A stretch of 64,000 bases of DNA from Streptomyces sp. NBC_01255. GTDB lineage: Bacteria; Actinomycetota; Actinomycetes; Streptomycetales; Streptomycetaceae. Shown piece after piece: positions 42,840-51,547 of the stretch. The stretch lies in assembly GCF_036226445.1 (NCBI RefSeq), contig NZ_CP108474.1, positions 744,001 through 808,000 of the forward strand, read 5' to 3'. A model generated the notes under the pieces. It made no database searches. It was not told the DNA's origin and saw nothing but the letters and a program-made list of their open reading frames with translations. The stretch's first letter is position 1; every line of letters begins with the position of its first letter. Both the position numbers and the translations under genes were made by a program.

Positions 42840-43418
42840 TCAGACGGCGACGGTCGGGGACTGCCGGACCAGGATCGCGTTGAGCCGGACGGCGAAGGGG
42901 ACGACGTCCGTCAGCTCCAGGGTGGTGGCCTCGGCCTTCGGCAGCTCGACGGTCACGTCGACGCAGAAGGCGAGGGCGTAGATGTCCTCCCCGGTCTCCT
43001 CGTCCTGGAGGGCGAAGAACAGGTCCCGGTAGAAGCGGGTGCGCTGCTCGGACTCCTCGTAGAAGGAGAGTCCGGGCTGCCCCTCCTGCCCGGCGAGGCC
43101 GGTGAAGGCCTCGACGAGCTCGCGCTCGACGGTCCCCCAGAACCCCGCCTCCGCGTACTCCGGGGGAAGGGCCTGCCGGACGGCCTCCTTCAGCGAGAGG
43201 ACCATGACGAGGACGGGGGCGTGCTCCTGGAGCCCCCAGCCCCGGACCTGCCGCACGACGGTGGTGTCGGGTACGGCCGCGGCCGCGGCCCGTATCGCCT
43301 CGAAGTCGAAGTTGACGGTCGCGGGCGCGATCGCCTCCTGGAACACCCGGTCGATGGACCGGGCCCGTTCGAGATGGTCCGGTCCCACCTCGACGACGGT
43401 CCTGAAACTGGCGGCCAA
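42840..43418 (-). CDS. Cyt-family delta-endotoxin-like protein
   Basis: The 192-residue protein lacks a signal peptide. From about residue 16 to the end it follows the Cyt toxin core of Bacillus thuringiensis: a VNFDFEAIRAAAAAVPD-like stretch, FWGTVERELVEAFTGL, then YRDLFFALQDEETG, VDVTVELPKAE and a last strand FAVRLNAILVRQ. Cyt proteins insert into lipid membranes. The N-terminal extension that is proteolytically removed in classical Cyt toxins is short here. The start is TTG (43418) with GGAGGAG just upstream. The role (antagonism, insect interaction or other) is unknown. The family call is from remembered sequence and needs a profile search. Confidence 0.72.
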   Translation of the reverse strand: MAASFRTVVEVGPDHLERARSIDRVFQEAIAPATVNFDFEAIRAAAAAVPDTTVVRQVRGWGLQEHAPVLVMVLSLKEAVRQALPPEYAEAGFWGTVERELVEAFTGLAGQEGQPGLSFYEESEQRTRFYRDLFFALQDEETGEDIYALAFCVDVTVELPKAEATTLELTDVVPFAVRLNAILVRQSPTVAV

Positions 43419-43431
43419 AGCTCCTCCTGCG

Positions 43432-43446
43432 TGATCTCGATGATCA
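43432..43446. promoter_or_regulatory. TGATC-N5-GATCA dyad before the Cyt-like gene
   Basis: A perfect 5-bp-arm dyad lies 13 bp upstream of the TTG start, overlapping the expected leader. It may be an operator or an RNA hairpin near the ribosome site. Confidence 0.3.
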
Positions 43447-43532
43447 GGAGGGGTCAGTATGCCGAGGCGCCCCCGCCCCGGTGAGGGCCGTCCGCCGTGC
43501 GGACAGCGCCGGCACGGAAGGGTCGTACGGCG

Positions 43533-44441
43533 TCAGGACCGGCCGCGGGGCTTTCCGCCCTTGCCGCGGCCGGTTCCGCCCGCACCGCCGCTCTTGGCTC
43601 CGCCCGCGCCGCCGCTCTTGGCGCCGCCCTTGCCGCCGCTCTTGGCTCCGCCCTTGCGGGCCGCAGCGGGCTTGCCGCCACCGCGCGCGCCTCCGCCGCC
43701 GCCCGGCTTGGCGGACCTGCCGGGCTTCTGGTCCTTCCTCGGCTGCTTCTGCCCCTTCTGGGCCTCGGCACGACGGCCCCGGGTGCTGTTCACGGTCCGG
43801 CCGCGCACGATCCCGATGAACTCCTCCACCAGGTCGGGTGCCTCGTCGGCCGCCACCCACGACAGGGCCACGCGCGACTGCGGGACGTCGTTGAGCGTCC
43901 GGTACGTGAGGTCCTTGCGGTGGTGGAGCCGGGCGAGGGACTGCGGGACGGCGACCACGCCGACGCCCGCCGCGACGAGCTCGACCGCGTCGGCCGTCGT
44001 CTCGGGGCGCTCGTTCGCGGGGCGGCCCGGCGGCTGCTCCCAGCCGAGGGTGTCGTCGAGGGGGTGCAGGACGAGCTCGTCGGCGAGGTCCGACGCCCAG
44101 ATCTCCTCGACCTCCGCGAACAGGTGGTCCTTGGGGACGACGACGACCGTGGTCTCCGTGTAGAGCGGGATGGCGCTGAGGTCGTCCCGGTCGACGGGCA
44201 GCCGGACGAGACCCGCGTCCGCGGCCCCGTCCCGGAGCGCGCCGAAGGCCTCGGCCGGGTCCAGGGCGACGAGGGTCAGCGGCACGTCGGGCAGGCGCTC
44301 GTTCCAGATCCGCACCCACTTCGCGGGCGTCACTCCCGGGACGTACGCGAGCCGGAAGGCAGGGGAAGCCGAAGCGGAGGAGGGGGAAGCGGCGGGGGAA
44401 TCCGTGGGGGATTCCGCGGGGGAAACGTCCGAGCCTGTCAC
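43533..44441 (-). CDS. LysR-type substrate-binding domain protein without HTH, Lys/Gly-rich tail
   Basis: The 302-residue protein starts with a Ser/Pro/Ala-rich tail and goes directly into a LysR-type effector domain (about 29-215; FRLAYVPGVTPAKWVRIWNERLP, AADAGLVRLPVD, VELVAAGVGVVAVPQSLA). No helix-turn-helix is present. The last 80 residues are Gly/Ser/Ala with regularly spaced Lys/Arg (repeats such as KSGGAGGAKSGG), a nucleic-acid-binding-like tail. It diverges from the DUF5997 gene. Such HTH-less proteins may bind a ligand and act on DNA through the tail; that is inference. Confidence 0.75.
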   Translation of the reverse strand: MTGSDVSPAESPTDSPAASPSSASASPAFRLAYVPGVTPAKWVRIWNERLPDVPLTLVALDPAEAFGALRDGAADAGLVRLPVDRDDLSAIPLYTETTVVVVPKDHLFAEVEEIWASDLADELVLHPLDDTLGWEQPPGRPANERPETTADAVELVAAGVGVVAVPQSLARLHHRKDLTYRTLNDVPQSRVALSWVAADEAPDLVEEFIGIVRGRTVNSTRGRRAEAQKGQKQPRKDQKPGRSAKPGGGGGARGGGKPAAARKGGAKSGGKGGAKSGGAGGAKSGGAGGTGRGKGGKPRGRS

Positions 44442-44505
44442 CCCGCAAGGCTACCGGTAGCGGACGTGGTCGGAGGTCGCCCGCATGCTCGATACCCTTG
44501 GCACC

Positions 44506-44904
44506 ATGACGTCGCACCAGAACGCCCAGACGATGAAGCCCGCGACCGCGGCGAAGAAGCTGGGTGTGTACCTCGAAGCCACCCCCGCCGAGTTCCAGGA
44601 GGGGGTCGTCTCGCGCGCCGAGCTGACCGAGCTCCAGGCCAACCCGCCGGCCTGGCTCCAGGAGCTGCGCAAGAACGGCCCGCACCCCCGCCCGGTCGTC
44701 GCCAACAAGCTCGGCGTCTCCATCGCCGGTCTCGCCCGCGGCGGCATCACCGAGCCGCTCACCACCGAGCAGATCGACGCGATCAAGGACGAGCTCCCCG
44801 CGTGGCTGCGGAAGGAGCGGGCCACGCAGTCGGAGGTCCGCGCGGAGACCGTCCGCATCAAGGAGCGGGACGCGGAGCGGGCGCGCCGCGACCAGAGCGC
44901 CTGA
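44506..44904 (+). CDS. DUF5997 family protein
   Basis: The small basic protein of 132 residues starts with the family pattern QTMKPATAAKKLGVYLEATP. It has a central helix-turn-helix-like segment (VVANKLGVSIAGLARGGIT) and a charged helical end. The role is unknown; the HTH-like look suggests DNA binding. The gene is divergent from the HTH-less LysR-like gene 64 bp away, so the pair may work together. The ATG at 44485 has GGAGG 8 nt upstream, but the ATG at 44506 matches the family N-terminus, and TACCCT at 44493-44498 would suit a leaderless start there. Confidence 0.75.
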   Translation: MTSHQNAQTMKPATAAKKLGVYLEATPAEFQEGVVSRAELTELQANPPAWLQELRKNGPHPRPVVANKLGVSIAGLARGGITEPLTTEQIDAIKDELPAWLRKERATQSEVRAETVRIKERDAERARRDQSA

Positions 44905-44920
44905 CACCCCCTTCTTCCTC

Positions 44921-44958
44921 CACCGGCCCGTACCGAAGCGATTCGGTACGGGCCGGTG
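44921..44958 (+). terminator. Terminator after the DUF5997 gene
   Basis: A perfect 17-bp stem (44921-44937 with 44942-44958) beginning CACCGGCCCGTACC closes a GCGA tetraloop, 16 nt after the stop. This is the strongest hairpin in the window. Confidence 0.95.
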
Positions 44959-44991
44959 TGGCGTGCGGGCGGGTGCGGGAGGCATGTCCCC

Positions 44992-45930
44992 ATGAGTGAC
45001 ACGAGCACCGCCTCCGAGCCCCCAGTCGTCGTCGGCGTGGACGGCTCCGAGCACAGCCTCCGCGCCCTGGAGTGGGCCCTGGATGCCGGGGAGCGCCTCG
45101 GCGCGCCCGTCGTGGTGGCCCATGTCCGCTCCGACGCGCTCCAGCTCGGGTCCGCCCGGATCGCCTCCCTGGGCAAGGAACCGGAGCTGCCCGACACCCT
45201 GCTGAACGCGGTCAGGACCGTCGTGGAGGAGCGCGGGCACACCGTTCCCGTCCGGTACGTGTCCCTCGACGGGACCGTCGCCGACGCGCTGCCGGCGGCC
45301 GCGCGGGGCGCGCGACTGCTGGTGACCGGCTCGCGGGGGCACGGCGGCTTCGTGACGCTGCTGCTCGGCTCGACCAGCCGCACGCTGGCGATGACCGCGC
45401 CCTGCCCGCTCGTGGTCGTGCCGCACGAGGCGCGGACCGTCGGGGCGCCGGGCGCCCCGGACAAGGGGCGGGTCCTGTTGGGCCTGCACCCCGAGGAGAC
45501 CCCGGACGAGGTGCTGGCCTTCGCCTTCGAGACGGCGCAGGGTCGGGGCGTACCGCTGGAGGTCGTGACCGCCTTCCGGATGCCCCCGCAGCCCGGGGCG
45601 CTGCTCGCGGCCCCGTCTCCGGCGCTCCAGGTGCCGCCGCCGCTGCCGGAGGCCGACGACTCGGCGGAGCTGCTGCGGGAGGCGGGGCGGGAGCAGGAGG
45701 AGCGGCTGCGGCCCTTCGCGGAGCGGTGGCCGGATGTCAGGCTGGTTCCGTCCGTCGTGCCGGGGGACGCGGCGGGGCGGCTCGTGGAGGGTTCGCGGGA
45801 TGCCGGTCTGGTGGTCGTGGGACGGCACCACCGGCACCGGATCGGCTCGCTGCTCATCGGATCGGTCGCCCATGCGGTGCTGCACCACGCGCACTGTCCG
45901 GTCGCGGTGGTCCCCCCGCCGGGGACATGA
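44992..45930 (+). CDS. Tandem universal stress protein
   Basis: The 312-residue protein has two UspA folds (about 8-145 and 155-310). Domain 1 carries VVVGVDGSEHSLRALEWAL and the ATP-binding GSRGHGG...GSTSR loop (G-2X-G-9X-G-S/T type), so nucleotide binding is likely. In domain 2 the loop reads GRHHRHRIGSLLIGSVAH, with His replacing small residues, which may weaken ATP binding. GGGAGG lies 9 nt before the ATG. It is monocistronic after a strong terminator. Confidence 0.88.
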   Translation: MSDTSTASEPPVVVGVDGSEHSLRALEWALDAGERLGAPVVVAHVRSDALQLGSARIASLGKEPELPDTLLNAVRTVVEERGHTVPVRYVSLDGTVADALPAAARGARLLVTGSRGHGGFVTLLLGSTSRTLAMTAPCPLVVVPHEARTVGAPGAPDKGRVLLGLHPEETPDEVLAFAFETAQGRGVPLEVVTAFRMPPQPGALLAAPSPALQVPPPLPEADDSAELLREAGREQEERLRPFAERWPDVRLVPSVVPGDAAGRLVEGSRDAGLVVVGRHHRHRIGSLLIGSVAHAVLHHAHCPVAVVPPPGT

Positions 45931-45992
45931 CAGTCCGTGGCCGGCCGGTGCGCTCTTTGTCGTGCGGAGAGGTCTGCTGGTAGAAGGGGGTC

Positions 45993-46493
45993 ATGTCCAC
46001 ACCAGACGAGGCCGCCGCGGCGCGCCGCAACGTCCAGCCGCCCCCTGCCCAGGCCTCGCTCGGCGCGGGCGTCGTCGTGACCGACGCGTCCGGCCGGGTC
46101 CTCCTCGGGCTGCACCGGTCCGGCGTGTGGGAGCTGCCGGGCGGCAAGGTCGAGCCGGGCGAGTCCGTGGAGGACGCGGCGGTGCGCGAGCTCGCCGAGG
46201 AGACGTCGCTCGTCGCGGACGCCGCCGACGTGGAGGTGCTGGGGCTGATCCTGGACTCGGTCACCTCGGCGGAGCTGACCCGGATGACCGTGGCCACGGT
46301 GGTACGCGGCTTCCGCGGCACGCCGGCCGTCACGGAGCCGGACAACATCGAGCGCTGGGCGTGGACGGACCCGGACCACCTGCCGACGGCGCTGTTCGTG
46401 CCCTCGGGCCAGGTCCTGAAGATGTGGCGTCCCGGACTTCCGGTGCCCGACGGCCCGTTCCACCGCTACGCGATGAGCCGCCTGCCCCGCTGA
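45993..46493 (+). CDS. NUDIX hydrolase
   Basis: The 166-residue protein contains a NUDIX box starting GGKVEPGESVEDAAVREL and continuing AEETSL. The final Gly of the consensus (EEXGU) is Ser. Family members hydrolyse nucleoside diphosphates linked to another moiety; the substrate is not predictable. TTGTCG (45957) and TAGAAG (45981) at 18 bp could form a promoter giving a nearly leaderless message. Confidence 0.87.
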   Translation: MSTPDEAAAARRNVQPPPAQASLGAGVVVTDASGRVLLGLHRSGVWELPGGKVEPGESVEDAAVRELAEETSLVADAADVEVLGLILDSVTSAELTRMTVATVVRGFRGTPAVTEPDNIERWAWTDPDHLPTALFVPSGQVLKMWRPGLPVPDGPFHRYAMSRLPR

Positions 46494-46523
46494 CCCCGCC
46501 GTCGGCCGGTGCTCGGCCCGCGC

Positions 46524-47213
46524 TCAGCCGGTGAGGGTGCGGGCGAGCCGGAACCCCACGTCGTCGATGCGGAGGGTGGGGTGGCTGCGGCGCCGTACGG
46601 AGGCGCGGCAGCTCCAGTGCTCGTCGAACCAGCCGCCGCCGCGCAGCACCCGGTAGCCGCCGTAGACCTCGGCGTCGTAGACGTCCCAGCACCACTCCCA
46701 GACGTTGCCGAGCATGTCGTGGAGCCCCCAGTCGTTGGGGCGGCGCCCGCCGGTCTCGTGGAGCCGCTCCGCGGAGTTCCCCCGGTGCCAGGCGATCTCG
46801 TCGAGCGGCCCGTACCGCGCCTCCGTGGTGCCGGCGCGGCAAGCGTGCTCCCATTCGGCCTCCGTGGGCAGCCGGTAGCCGTCGGCGTTCCCGTCCCACT
46901 CGGCCCCGTCCGGGTCGCCGTCCGGGTCGCCGTCCGGGATCCGGTACGCGGGGGTGAGTCCCTCGCGGTCGGAGAGGGCGTTGCAGAAGCGGACCGCGTC
47001 CCCCCAGGACACCCCTTCCACCGGGAGCCGGTCACCGTGCGCGGTGCTCGGCCGCTCCCCCGTGACCCGCTCGTAGAGCTCCTGGGTGACCGGGTGGACG
47101 GCCAGGCCGTACGCCGGGAGGTCGACCGTCCAGCGTCGCTCCGTGCGCCGGTCGGACAGCGTGACCCGGCCCGCCGGGACGGCGATGATCCCGTGCTCCG
47201 CGCTCGTCTTCAT
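46524..47213 (-). CDS. SUMF1/EgtB-type family protein
   Basis: The 229-residue protein has the SUMF1 fold: YGLAVHPVTQELYERVTG, GVSWGDAVRFCNALS, YRLPTEAEWEHACRAG, GLHDMLGNVWEWCWD and RGGGWFDEHWSCRASVR. The two catalytic cysteines of true formylglycine-generating enzymes (in the SYCYRYRC-type segment) are not both present, and no sulfatase gene is near, so another role is likely. A short direct repeat codes DGDPDGDPDG in the middle. It converges on the NUDIX gene. Confidence 0.78.
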   Translation of the reverse strand: MKTSAEHGIIAVPAGRVTLSDRRTERRWTVDLPAYGLAVHPVTQELYERVTGERPSTAHGDRLPVEGVSWGDAVRFCNALSDREGLTPAYRIPDGDPDGDPDGAEWDGNADGYRLPTEAEWEHACRAGTTEARYGPLDEIAWHRGNSAERLHETGGRRPNDWGLHDMLGNVWEWCWDVYDAEVYGGYRVLRGGGWFDEHWSCRASVRRRSHPTLRIDDVGFRLARTLTG

Positions 47214-47333
47214 GGGTGCATGATCGCAGCAGCGGCGGCACTGTCACGTCGCGTCACCGAGCGGTGTGCGACGGGCGTGGCTAGCGTGGCTCACAGGAAC
47301 ACGACATCGATCGCAAGAGAGAGAGTCACCGTC

Positions 47334-48134
47334 ATGGCCGCACGACCTGAAGGCACGCCGGTCTGGACCGACGCGATGTTCACCGACGTCGAGGGCGCCA
47401 AGGTGTTCTACGGCGACGTGCTCGGCTGGACCTTCGGCGAGTCCTCCACGGAATACGGCAACTACACGCAGGCGTACAAGAACGGAAAGGCGGTCGCGGC
47501 CGTCGTGCCGCCGATGCCCGGGCAGGACGGCGAACCGAAGTCGGCCTGGTGTCTGTACTTCTCCTCGCCGGACGTCGCCGCCACGGCGGCGAAGATCCGG
47601 TCGGCGGGCGGCACCGTCCTCATGGAGCCGATGCAGGTCGGCGACTTCGGGTCGATGTGCATCGCGCAGGATCCGACCGGCGTGTCGTTCGGCATCTGGC
47701 AGTCGGGCGTCCACGAGGGCTTCGAGCTGGAGGGTGAGACCGGCTCGTACGCCTGGGCGGAGGTCTTCACCCGGGAGCCGGCGAAGTCCGACGCCTTCTT
47801 CACCGCCGTCTTCGGCTACGCCTCCAAGAAGATGAAGGACGAGCACGTCGACTACCGGGTCTTCGACCTGGGAGGGGAGATGCCGGTCCTGGGGCGGATG
47901 AAGATGACCCCGGAGGAGTTCCCCCCGGAATTCGCCCCCTACATCCAGATCTACTTCGCCGTCGACAACTGCGACAAGGCCGTCGAGGCGGCCGAACGTC
48001 TCAAGGGGCGGAAGCTCTTCGGGCCGATGGACAGCCCGTTCGGCCGGTTCGCGGCGATCCTCGACCCGCAGGGCGCCGCCTTCGCGGTCATCGATCTCAA
48101 GACCACCGTCGGCGACATGCCCGAGATGGTCTGA
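47334..48134 (+). CDS. Two-domain VOC (glyoxalase-fold) protein
   Basis: The 266-residue protein has two VOC modules (about 10-125 and 138-262). Each begins with the typical strand-helix (MFTDVEGAKVFYGDVLGWTFGE; WAEVFTREPAKSDAFFTAVFGY). It resembles mycobacterial CFP32-like proteins. No catalytic assignment is possible. GAGAGAG lies about 9 nt before the ATG. TAGCGT about 50 bp upstream may be a -10 box. Confidence 0.8.
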   Translation: MAARPEGTPVWTDAMFTDVEGAKVFYGDVLGWTFGESSTEYGNYTQAYKNGKAVAAVVPPMPGQDGEPKSAWCLYFSSPDVAATAAKIRSAGGTVLMEPMQVGDFGSMCIAQDPTGVSFGIWQSGVHEGFELEGETGSYAWAEVFTREPAKSDAFFTAVFGYASKKMKDEHVDYRVFDLGGEMPVLGRMKMTPEEFPPEFAPYIQIYFAVDNCDKAVEAAERLKGRKLFGPMDSPFGRFAAILDPQGAAFAVIDLKTTVGDMPEMV

Positions 48135-48157
48135 CCCCACCCGTGGCACAGGGAACC

Positions 48158-48184
48158 GCCCCGGAGCCTCACGGCCTCCGGGGC
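48158..48184. terminator. Bidirectional terminator between VOC and secreted-protein genes
   Basis: GCCCCGGAG (48158-48166) and CTCCGGGGC (48176-48184) are perfect 9-bp arms with a 9-nt loop between convergent genes. Confidence 0.82.
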
Positions 48185-48200
48185 AGTTCCGTGCGCCCGG

Positions 48201-49790
48201 TCAGGCCTTGTCGCGGACGGCGATGATGCCGTTGAAGACACCCACGTACGCGGTGCCGTCCGGGCCGATGGTGATCGGCGCCCAGTTGTTGTCGTAGGCG
48301 AGGCCTGTGCCGGTGAAGCGCGAGAAGGCCCGCTGTCCGGTGCGGAAGTCGACGGCCGTGAGGTACCAGGCGTCGATGCCGAAGGAGTTCGGGCGCTTCT
48401 CGTAGAAGTAGAGCAGCCCGTTGGCGGTGGAGAGCTTCGGGACGGTGGAGGGCGAGCGGACGTCGCTCTCCCAGACGGTGTCGCAGCCGCTGCCGTCGGC
48501 GCGGACGTCGATCCTCGCCGCGCCGCCGACCACGCTGCGGCCGAGGGTGAGCGTACTCGGGTTCTCGTAGCCGTAGTTGTTCTCGACGACGAGGCTGTTG
48601 CCCCAGCTGATCAGGGAGTTGTCGGTGGTGGAGGCCCCGGAGCGGAAGACCGGGACCTTGCAGACGACACGCTCGGCGGCGGGGACGTCGGCGCCGCGCC
48701 GGTAGACGATGACGTTCATCCGGTCGTCGGCGTTGTCGGTGATGGCGACGTACTGGTCCCGGTCGCCGAACAGGTCGGGGGTGGTGCCCGAACCCTGGTT
48801 CACGGAGCCGGGCTTGGTGCCGGTCCCCCGGTCGTACGTCTCGCGCCACTCGACGCGCGGGGTGCCGTCGGCGCCCGCCCGGAAGCCGTACAGGGCGTGG
48901 TCGGTGACGATGGAGACGCCGTCCTCGGCGACGGAGAAGGAGTTCTGGATCTCCTCGCCGTCGAGCCTGATCGCCCGGAGCGTGCCCGTCGCCGGGTCGA
49001 CGGTGCCGACGCGGCCGAGCCGGGTGACCCACCAGATGCGGCCGTCCCAGTCGGGCATGACGGAGGTGACGGGGTCGCAGACGCCACTGGGGAAGAGATT
49101 GGTCCAGGTGACGCAGTCGTGCGGGACGAGGGAGGTGAGGTCCCAGTCGTTCTCGACGACGAACTCCCAGGCGCCGTCGGCCTTCTGGCGGTGGGCGATG
49201 CGCAGGACGTGCTGGCGGGAGTCGGCGAGGACGACCCGGTCCTGGTTGTCGAGGTAGAAGTAGGCGCCGCCGGAGGTGTCCTTGACGATTTTCTCGAAGT
49301 CGAGGCGGGTGATGGCCTCGACGGTCGAGGAGCGCTGCGGCAGCTTGTACTCGGCGAGGGTGTCGAGGGTGCGCGGATCGAGCAGCTTCAGGAGGAAGCC
49401 GCTGAAGGTGCCGCAGACGGTGACGAGGCGGCCGCCGGAGTCGAAGGTGACGGTGGCGCACTCGCCGCCGACGGGGGCGATCTTCTCGCTGTCGACCTGC
49501 GGATCGCGGCCGAGCGGACCGGAGTAGGGATGGGTGCCGCTGCCCGCGCCGTCGGCGTGCATGCCGCTGCGCCCGTTGGGGGCGAGGTACGGGTGCTGCG
49601 CGGGCGCCTTGCCGGGTACGGGCCGGGCGGTGGCGGGGGCGCCGTCGTAGTGGTCGACGAGTCGGTGGCCGATGGCGAGGGGTATCTCCTCGGCCTGGGC
49701 GACGGGCGCGGCGCCCGCGAGGAGGGTCGCGCTCAGCGCGACGACCAGCGCGAGCGCGCGTGCTCGTCTTCGGGGCGGGTGGGTGGTCAC
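48201..49790 (-). CDS. Secreted beta-propeller-like protein of unknown function
   Basis: The 529-residue exported protein has a twin-Arg-containing N-region (PPRRRARALALV) and signal peptide ending near AQAEE (about 34). The rest is rich in beta-strand repeats (GRIWWVTRLGRVGTVDPATG, SFSVAEDGVSIVTDHALYGF, GTAYVGVFNGIIAV), consistent with a propeller. I recognise no catalytic motif. GAGGAG lies 5 nt before the GTG at 49790, which gives a proper signal peptide; the frame is open further upstream but without ribosome site. Confidence 0.75.
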   Translation of the reverse strand: MTTHPPRRRARALALVVALSATLLAGAAPVAQAEEIPLAIGHRLVDHYDGAPATARPVPGKAPAQHPYLAPNGRSGMHADGAGSGTHPYSGPLGRDPQVDSEKIAPVGGECATVTFDSGGRLVTVCGTFSGFLLKLLDPRTLDTLAEYKLPQRSSTVEAITRLDFEKIVKDTSGGAYFYLDNQDRVVLADSRQHVLRIAHRQKADGAWEFVVENDWDLTSLVPHDCVTWTNLFPSGVCDPVTSVMPDWDGRIWWVTRLGRVGTVDPATGTLRAIRLDGEEIQNSFSVAEDGVSIVTDHALYGFRAGADGTPRVEWRETYDRGTGTKPGSVNQGSGTTPDLFGDRDQYVAITDNADDRMNVIVYRRGADVPAAERVVCKVPVFRSGASTTDNSLISWGNSLVVENNYGYENPSTLTLGRSVVGGAARIDVRADGSGCDTVWESDVRSPSTVPKLSTANGLLYFYEKRPNSFGIDAWYLTAVDFRTGQRAFSRFTGTGLAYDNNWAPITIGPDGTAYVGVFNGIIAVRDKA

Positions 49791-49865
49791 TGCGGCTCCT
49801 CGGGTTGCTGACAAACTGTCGCGCCGGCCGCCGACGCTAGGCCCGAGTCGGTGAGATGTACATGC

Positions 49866-49891
49866 AACTGCCCTGTGTTTCACAGACAGTT
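49866..49891. other. Inverted repeat in the gap before the secreted-protein gene
   Basis: AACTG-CCTGTG-TTT-CACAG-CAGTT forms a nearly perfect stem with one unpaired base. A second hairpin (GATCAT-GCA-ATGATC, 49895-49909) overlaps the end of the small membrane protein gene. These could terminate that gene or act as operator for the secreted-protein promoter (TAGCGT at about 49838 on the minus strand). Confidence 0.4.
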
Positions 49892-49907
49892 CACGATCAT
49901 GCAATGA

Positions 49908-50102
49908 TCACGGCTTGAGGCTGGAGACCACGTTGGCGGTGGCGGCGACGCCGTTGTGGATCGTGGGCGCCACGCTGGTGCCGGCGAGGAAGAAGCCGAG
50001 CAGGGCGCAGGTGAGCGCGTGGGTGACCTTGAGTCCGCCGCTGCGCAGGAAGATCACGGCCAGCACCAGCAGCAGCACCACGACAGAAATGGAAACGGCC
50101 AT
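49908..50102 (-). CDS. Small two-helix membrane protein
   Basis: The protein of about 64 residues has two hydrophobic helices (VSISVVVLLLVLAVIFLRSGG and ALTCALLGFFLAGTSVA) and ends in a polar tail. It looks like a conserved actinomycete small membrane protein, but I cannot name a function. GGAGG lies 12 nt upstream of the ATG at 50102; a GTG four codons earlier is an alternative. Its size and helices could suit a complex subunit, which is speculation. Confidence 0.6.
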   Translation of the reverse strand: MAVSISVVVLLLVLAVIFLRSGGLKVTHALTCALLGFFLAGTSVAPTIHNGVAATANVVSSLKP

Positions 50103-50234
50103 CGCCTTCACGTCCCTCCGTCGCCGCACCGGAATTGCGGCGTTCGGCGGACAGTGTGGCGGAATGAGCGGTCCGTCCGGGCGTATGGCGGGGCGGCCAT
50201 ACGGGTGGGATTTCGGCAGGGACGCCCCCTGGGT

Positions 50235-50875
50235 TCAGCCGCCGAGGCTCTCGGCGATGCTCGGGTGACGCACCGCGTCGACCTCCGGATCGGCGAGCAG
50301 CCCCGCGATCAGCGCGGCGTCACCGAAGACCTCGGTGGCGTTGAGGTCGAAGTCGGTGAGGACGAGCCAGCTCCCGTCCGCCGCCCACCAGGTGGCGGGA
50401 AACCATCCGTCCGGCATGGCGTCGTGGTGGGCGAGGGCGTCGCCCAGCCGACCCCGCCGGGCGACCAGGCGTTCGCCGTGGAGCATCCATTCCTCGTGTG
50501 ACGTCGCCACGGGGGCCCTGGCGCCCGCACAGGGGGTGTTCGGGCCCTGCGGGCCGCTACGGGCCAGGTGGTCGACGAGCCGGGCCAGGCACGCGCGGTC
50601 CATCTCCGCCGGGTCGGGCCCTTCGAGGTCGTGCGTCCCCTCCACGCCCTCGAAGACCAGGGAGGACAGGGTGTTTGGCCAGTCGGCGAGCCGGCGTCCG
50701 GCCCGGGACAGCACCTCGTCCCAGCGGAGCCGTACGGGACCGTCGTGGACGGTGTGGAGGATCCAGCAGCGGTCCTCGTACCCGCCCTGGGGCTCGTATC
50801 CGCAGTCGGCGGCGGTCACGGCGGCGCGCAGCCCGTCGAGGGGGTCGTCCTCGGCGGCGCGGCCCCAGGGGGTGG

Positions 50876-50879
<4 letters not shown>
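50235..50879 (-). CDS. Hypothetical protein at the end of the nickel transporter operon
   Basis: This is a 214-residue soluble protein, acidic and rich in Trp, His and Asp (GYEDRCWILHTVHDGPVRLRW, WWAADGSWLVLTDFDLNATEVFG). I do not recognise a family. The GTG start overlaps the stop of nikE by 4 nt, so it is co-transcribed with the transporter, though its own role may be unrelated. No signal peptide. Confidence 0.65.

Positions 50880-51539
<660 letters not shown>

Positions 51540-51547
<8 letters not shown>

Noticed and set aside
40172..43418. Biosynthetic gene cluster around the AurF-like gene
   Set aside because: No polyketide, peptide or other core synthase gene lies nearby; the neighbours are degradative or regulatory.
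46524..47213. Formylglycine-generating enzyme for a sulfatase
   Set aside because: The required cysteine pair is incomplete and no sulfatase gene is in the window.
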